This document shows, piece after piece, positions 21,944-24,224 of a DNA stretch of 24,224 nucleotides; positions within the stretch are counted from its first letter, which is position 1, and every line of letters starts with the position of its first letter. Source of the DNA: a virus; IMG/VR virus record IMGVR_UViG_3300010233_000194, positions 4,040-28,263 of that record. The stretch is one strand, 5' to 3'. The notes beneath the pieces were generated by a model. The model saw only the letters and a list, made by a program, of their open reading frames with translations, was not told where the DNA came from and did not search any database. The translations under genes and the position numbers were made by a program.

Positions 21944-22468
21944 TCACCAATTGGGACAATTCCAACGCTTTAAAGATGCTTTTGCCCTTGGGGCATCGCC
22001 TTTTGAATGTTCTACAACACCCAACATTCTGGCGCAGAACGAGTCCTTTCGGGCGCCGCCTTGTGGTTGCGGAGCTTTCAAGTGACTTCCTGTCTCACGA
22101 TTGTACTTGGCTCTGCCCTTTGCGGTCAATCCAGCGCCCTTTTCTACAGAGAGTTTTTCACCGCGGCCAACCGCTAGACTTGGGCCGCCTTCTTTCATTT
22201 TTGCAGTTTTTGCAGACTCTTTAAAAGCCTCAGCCGTTGGCGCACCTTTGCTACCAACTCGGCGCATTTTCTCCCCAGAACCTTCGGCTATTCTTTCTTG
22301 CTTTGCGTGGATGTTTTCATAAAGTCCACCGCCTTTAAACTTCTTGCCTTCGTCGGCTTTAGCAAAGTCTTTGCCCACCTTAGTAGGAATCCCAACTTTC
22401 TTTGCGAAACTGGGGTTGTGTGCTACGGCTTCCATTAGCCTGTGTTGGGATGCTGATTTGCTTGGCAT
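21944..22468 (-). CDS. Basic phage protein with DUF6321-like C-terminus
   Basis: 174 residues from ATG 22468. The N-terminal segment has MPSKSASQHRLMEAVAHNPS and KVGIPTKVGKDFAKADEGKK. A charged KFKGGG linker follows. The C-terminal region (EKGAGLTAKGRAKYNRETGS, ARKDSFCARMLGVVEHSKGD, PRAKASLKRWNC) matches a short basic domain I recall as DUF6321, common in freshwater phages. It therefore looks like a joining of two small phage modules. It is strongly basic, so nucleic-acid contact is plausible. The frame is open to a TTG three codons upstream, but the ATG gives a clean 5-base gap after the previous stop and a start (MPSKS) that I expect for the family. Confidence 0.75.
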   Translation of the reverse strand: MPSKSASQHRLMEAVAHNPSFAKKVGIPTKVGKDFAKADEGKKFKGGGLYENIHAKQERIAEGSGEKMRRVGSKGAPTAEAFKESAKTAKMKEGGPSLAVGRGEKLSVEKGAGLTAKGRAKYNRETGSHLKAPQPQGGARKDSFCARMLGVVEHSKGDAPRAKASLKRWNCPNW

Positions 22469-22473
22469 GGTTG

Positions 22474-23247
22474 TCAATCTGGGTTTTTAATTAAAACAAG
22501 TTCAAAGAAACCAGCCGCTTCATTGTTTGCTGCACCGCCAATTGCTTCGCCTTGAATGCGAGTCTTTTCAGCAATTGAGAGAGGATAGGGAAATGGTTGG
22601 GTTGAAATATTGTTATTGGTAACAATCAATGGGCCAGTGATGGCAATTCCATTTGTTCCCACAAAACGAGTTCTTGCAGTAATTAAGCTGGTTCCAGTAT
22701 CTTGCGCCAAACCAATTCGAGCAATTGCCAAGTAGCCTGTGTAGCCAGCAGGTACTGTGTATTGACTTGACGTTGTATTGTTATAGCCTACGGCAATTAC
22801 GTTATAGATGGTTGCCGGTACGCCAGAAGTTACAACACCAGAACCAATGTAAATAGTTCCTGCATTTGCCAGCCCGGTTCCAGCACTTGTAACCAACATA
22901 CTGTTGATACGCAAAAATGACTTTGTGGTTGTCACAGCGGTCTGACCATTCATGGTCACGGTCTCACTGATAACATCGTAATTGGCGTCCAATCCTGTGA
23001 TTAGCACAGTTCTTGCGCCAGTTCCAGCCGCTGTATCGTTGGCGCTGGATGAACTTACAGTCATCTGTAAAGCGGCAGCAGGAAATGATAAATCTCCAAT
23101 AGGAGTAATCATCTCCCACGCAGTATCCACATCGGAGTTATAACCAGACACTGTAACAATTGAATGGCCTTGAATTTGACCGCGCGATACTTGCAATTCA
23201 AACGGCTCGTATGCGCCCTGACGTGACGCAGAAGAATAGATTCCCAT
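22474..23247 (-). CDS. Beta-rich virion structural protein (257 residues)
   Basis: MGIYSSASRQGAYEPFELQV, then SRGQIQGHSIVTVSGYNSDV, AAALQMTVSSSSANDTAAGT and GARTVLITGLDANYDVISET, followed by VTMNGQTAVTTTKSFLRINS. The order QIQG-V-x-GYN-D-T, GTGART, LDANY and E-T-V-x-x-NG is characteristic of a virion structural protein that I recall in freshwater phages and cyanophages. It is probably a capsid-surface or neck-associated beta protein. It is the first gene after the terminator at 23260-23285, and its AGGAG ribosome-binding site follows the terminator U-tract by one base. It may therefore need its own promoter or readthrough. Confidence 0.78.
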   Translation of the reverse strand: MGIYSSASRQGAYEPFELQVSRGQIQGHSIVTVSGYNSDVDTAWEMITPIGDLSFPAAALQMTVSSSSANDTAAGTGARTVLITGLDANYDVISETVTMNGQTAVTTTKSFLRINSMLVTSAGTGLANAGTIYIGSGVVTSGVPATIYNVIAVGYNNTTSSQYTVPAGYTGYLAIARIGLAQDTGTSLITARTRFVGTNGIAITGPLIVTNNNISTQPFPYPLSIAEKTRIQGEAIGGAANNEAAGFFELVLIKNPD

Positions 23248-23259
23248 GTTTATCTCCTG

Positions 23260-23285
23260 AAAAAAGTAGGGGCCGAAGCCCCCAC
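23260..23285 (-). terminator. Intrinsic terminator with UUCG tetraloop
   Basis: On the minus strand an 8-bp stem (GTGGGGGC / GCCCCTAC, one G-T pair) closes a TTCG loop and is followed by six T. It lies just after the TAA of the 310-residue gene and before the 257-residue virion gene, so it would end or attenuate transcription between them. Confidence 0.88.
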
Positions 23286-23287
23286 TC

Positions 23288-24220
23288 TTAGCACTCTACA
23301 GAACCGCCACGCTTTTTAGCGGGGGAAACCGTCACAGACTTCTCGGTTTTAGTTACGCTGCCAGGCTTTTTCTCTGGGCTGGTAAAAAATCCCTTTACGC
23401 CTTCATAAACGCGTTTTGGGAATCCAAGAATTGCGTCACGGGTAGCTTCGTTATCTGCTTTCTCAGCAGCCTTTTCAGCTTCGATGCGCTTGGTTTCACG
23501 AGCGATAATGGGATCAACCGCACCGCCCGTGTCATACTTTTTTACTGAACCACCTTTTTTATAGGTTCCAGAAAGTTGGTTAATGCTAACGGGACGTGCT
23601 GGACGTTTATTACCTTGCGGCATTTCTACAGCCGCTCCATCGTCTTGAACTGCTCCGCCCCTAGCAAACTTTTTTGTTGCACCACCTTTTTTGTAGCCAC
23701 CAGCATTGGATTTAGCAACGCCACCAGTAGCATAGCCACCGCCATTGCCTTCTTTCACTGCGCCAGTTTTAGCTGGAGAGTGATCAGGTTTGGATGTGTG
23801 CATTTTGGTGTCACGGTAAGCTCCACCTTGTTTTTCGGTGTTGATGATGCCGCCTTCTTTGTAGCCGCCTTGAGCGTTAGCAACGCCGCCAGTCTTCAAG
23901 CCCTTGTGAGCTTTGCCAGCAGGTTTGCCTTCGTGAGATTTTAACTCTTTCTCAATTTTACCCATCTTGGCCATCTCGGCTTTGTGGGTGGCTTTGGACT
24001 CCATTTCACCGCCCTTTTTCATGGCTCGAGGAACAGCCATGGCTTTACGGCGAGCTGCCAATGAGGGCTTGGCAGGACGTGCGGCTGGCATCATGCCGCC
24101 ACGCGCTGGCATAGCAGAAGACAATACGGCTGGCATTGCACCACCCATAGCTTTTTTGACTTCGCCGCCTTTTTTGAGCTTCAGTTCTACTGAAGGCTCG
24201 GTGGTCATCATTTTGACCAT
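23288..24220 (-). CDS. KGG-repeat basic phage protein, 5' end possibly outside window
   Basis: 310 residues from ATG 24220. It is very rich in Lys, Gly, Ala and Met, with recurring short motifs: KKGG, TGGVA, GGYKKGG and RGGAV. Two longer units match closely: YKKGGATKKFARGGAV (176-191) and YKKGGSVKKYDTGGAV (220-235). The C-terminal part (about 237-310) is a charged helix, then VYEGVKGFF and SPAKKRGGSVEC. Such KGG proteins are frequent in freshwater phages, and their function is not known. Charge and position suggest an internal DNA-contacting or assembly protein. The frame stays open to the window edge, only four bases beyond the ATG, so the true start may lie outside. It ends at a strong terminator. 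Confidence 0.75.
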   Translation of the reverse strand: MVKMMTTEPSVELKLKKGGEVKKAMGGAMPAVLSSAMPARGGMMPAARPAKPSLAARRKAMAVPRAMKKGGEMESKATHKAEMAKMGKIEKELKSHEGKPAGKAHKGLKTGGVANAQGGYKEGGIINTEKQGGAYRDTKMHTSKPDHSPAKTGAVKEGNGGGYATGGVAKSNAGGYKKGGATKKFARGGAVQDDGAAVEMPQGNKRPARPVSINQLSGTYKKGGSVKKYDTGGAVDPIIARETKRIEAEKAAEKADNEATRDAILGFPKRVYEGVKGFFTSPEKKPGSVTKTEKSVTVSPAKKRGGSVEC

Positions 24221-24224
24221 TGGT

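Noticed and set aside
22469-22477. Longer reading of the DUF6321-like gene from TTG 22477
   Set aside because: It adds only three residues, has no ribosome-binding site and overlaps the previous stop. ATG 22468 gives the expected MPSKS start.

Overview
This window is a stretch of a tailed-phage genome (Caudoviricetes) covering part of the late region: virion structure, host recognition and lysis. Every gene I can support lies on the minus strand, so transcription runs from high to low coordinates. Genes are packed with TAATG and ATGA overlaps and have almost no intergenic space. I see no tRNA, rRNA, integrase, repressor or bacterial housekeeping gene. The style of the proteins (KGG-rich basic protein, a protein like DUF6321, many Gly/Thr/Ser fibre proteins, lysis genes inside the structural block) matches what I remember of uncultured freshwater phages. 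That is an impression, not a search result. The host cannot be named from this window. Relatives of P22 gp4 and gp10 suggest a short-tailed (podovirus-like) virion, as an inference.

Layout in transcription order. (1) 24220-20512, virion proteins: a KGG-repeat basic protein, a strong UUCG-tetraloop terminator, a beta-rich virion protein, a DUF6321-type basic protein, a gp4-like head-tail adaptor with an inserted domain, and a small zinc-ribbon protein. (2) 20509-15227, first fibre block: a 733-residue fibre protein, three small genes (one a stand-alone copy of a fibre module), a 592-residue coiled-coil fibre, and two small helical proteins. (3) 15226-8408, mobile fibre block: a 924-residue collagen-like fibre, a GIY-YIG homing endonuclease, an 859-residue fibre with a 17-residue repeat array and an S74 self-cleaving chaperone, a 21-codon gene remnant, and a second GIY-YIG nuclease. 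(4) 8427-6525, small genes and lysis: two small soluble proteins, two small membrane proteins, a three-segment holin and a GH24 endolysin. (5) 6491-1, second structural block: a small basic protein, a second adaptor-like protein, a 412-residue fibre or tail protein, a gp10-like protein with inserted beta modules, two small proteins, a 517-residue poly-Gly virion protein and the first 30 codons of another virion gene.

How the genes work together: the gp4-like and gp10-like proteins would close the portal and form the tail hub. The five fibre-type proteins would mediate adsorption. The holin and endolysin would release progeny.

The most notable structure is at 8.2-12.5 kb. Two paralogous GIY-YIG homing endonucleases bracket the S74 fibre gene. 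Each ends so that its last codons supply the Shine-Dalgarno of the next gene. One sits just after a truncated copy of the gene that follows it. I read this as a nuclease-associated, exchangeable host-range cassette. A second notable point is a recurring fibre-gene junction in which the C-terminal SGG(T/V)F codons double as the ribosome-binding site of a TAATG-coupled downstream gene.
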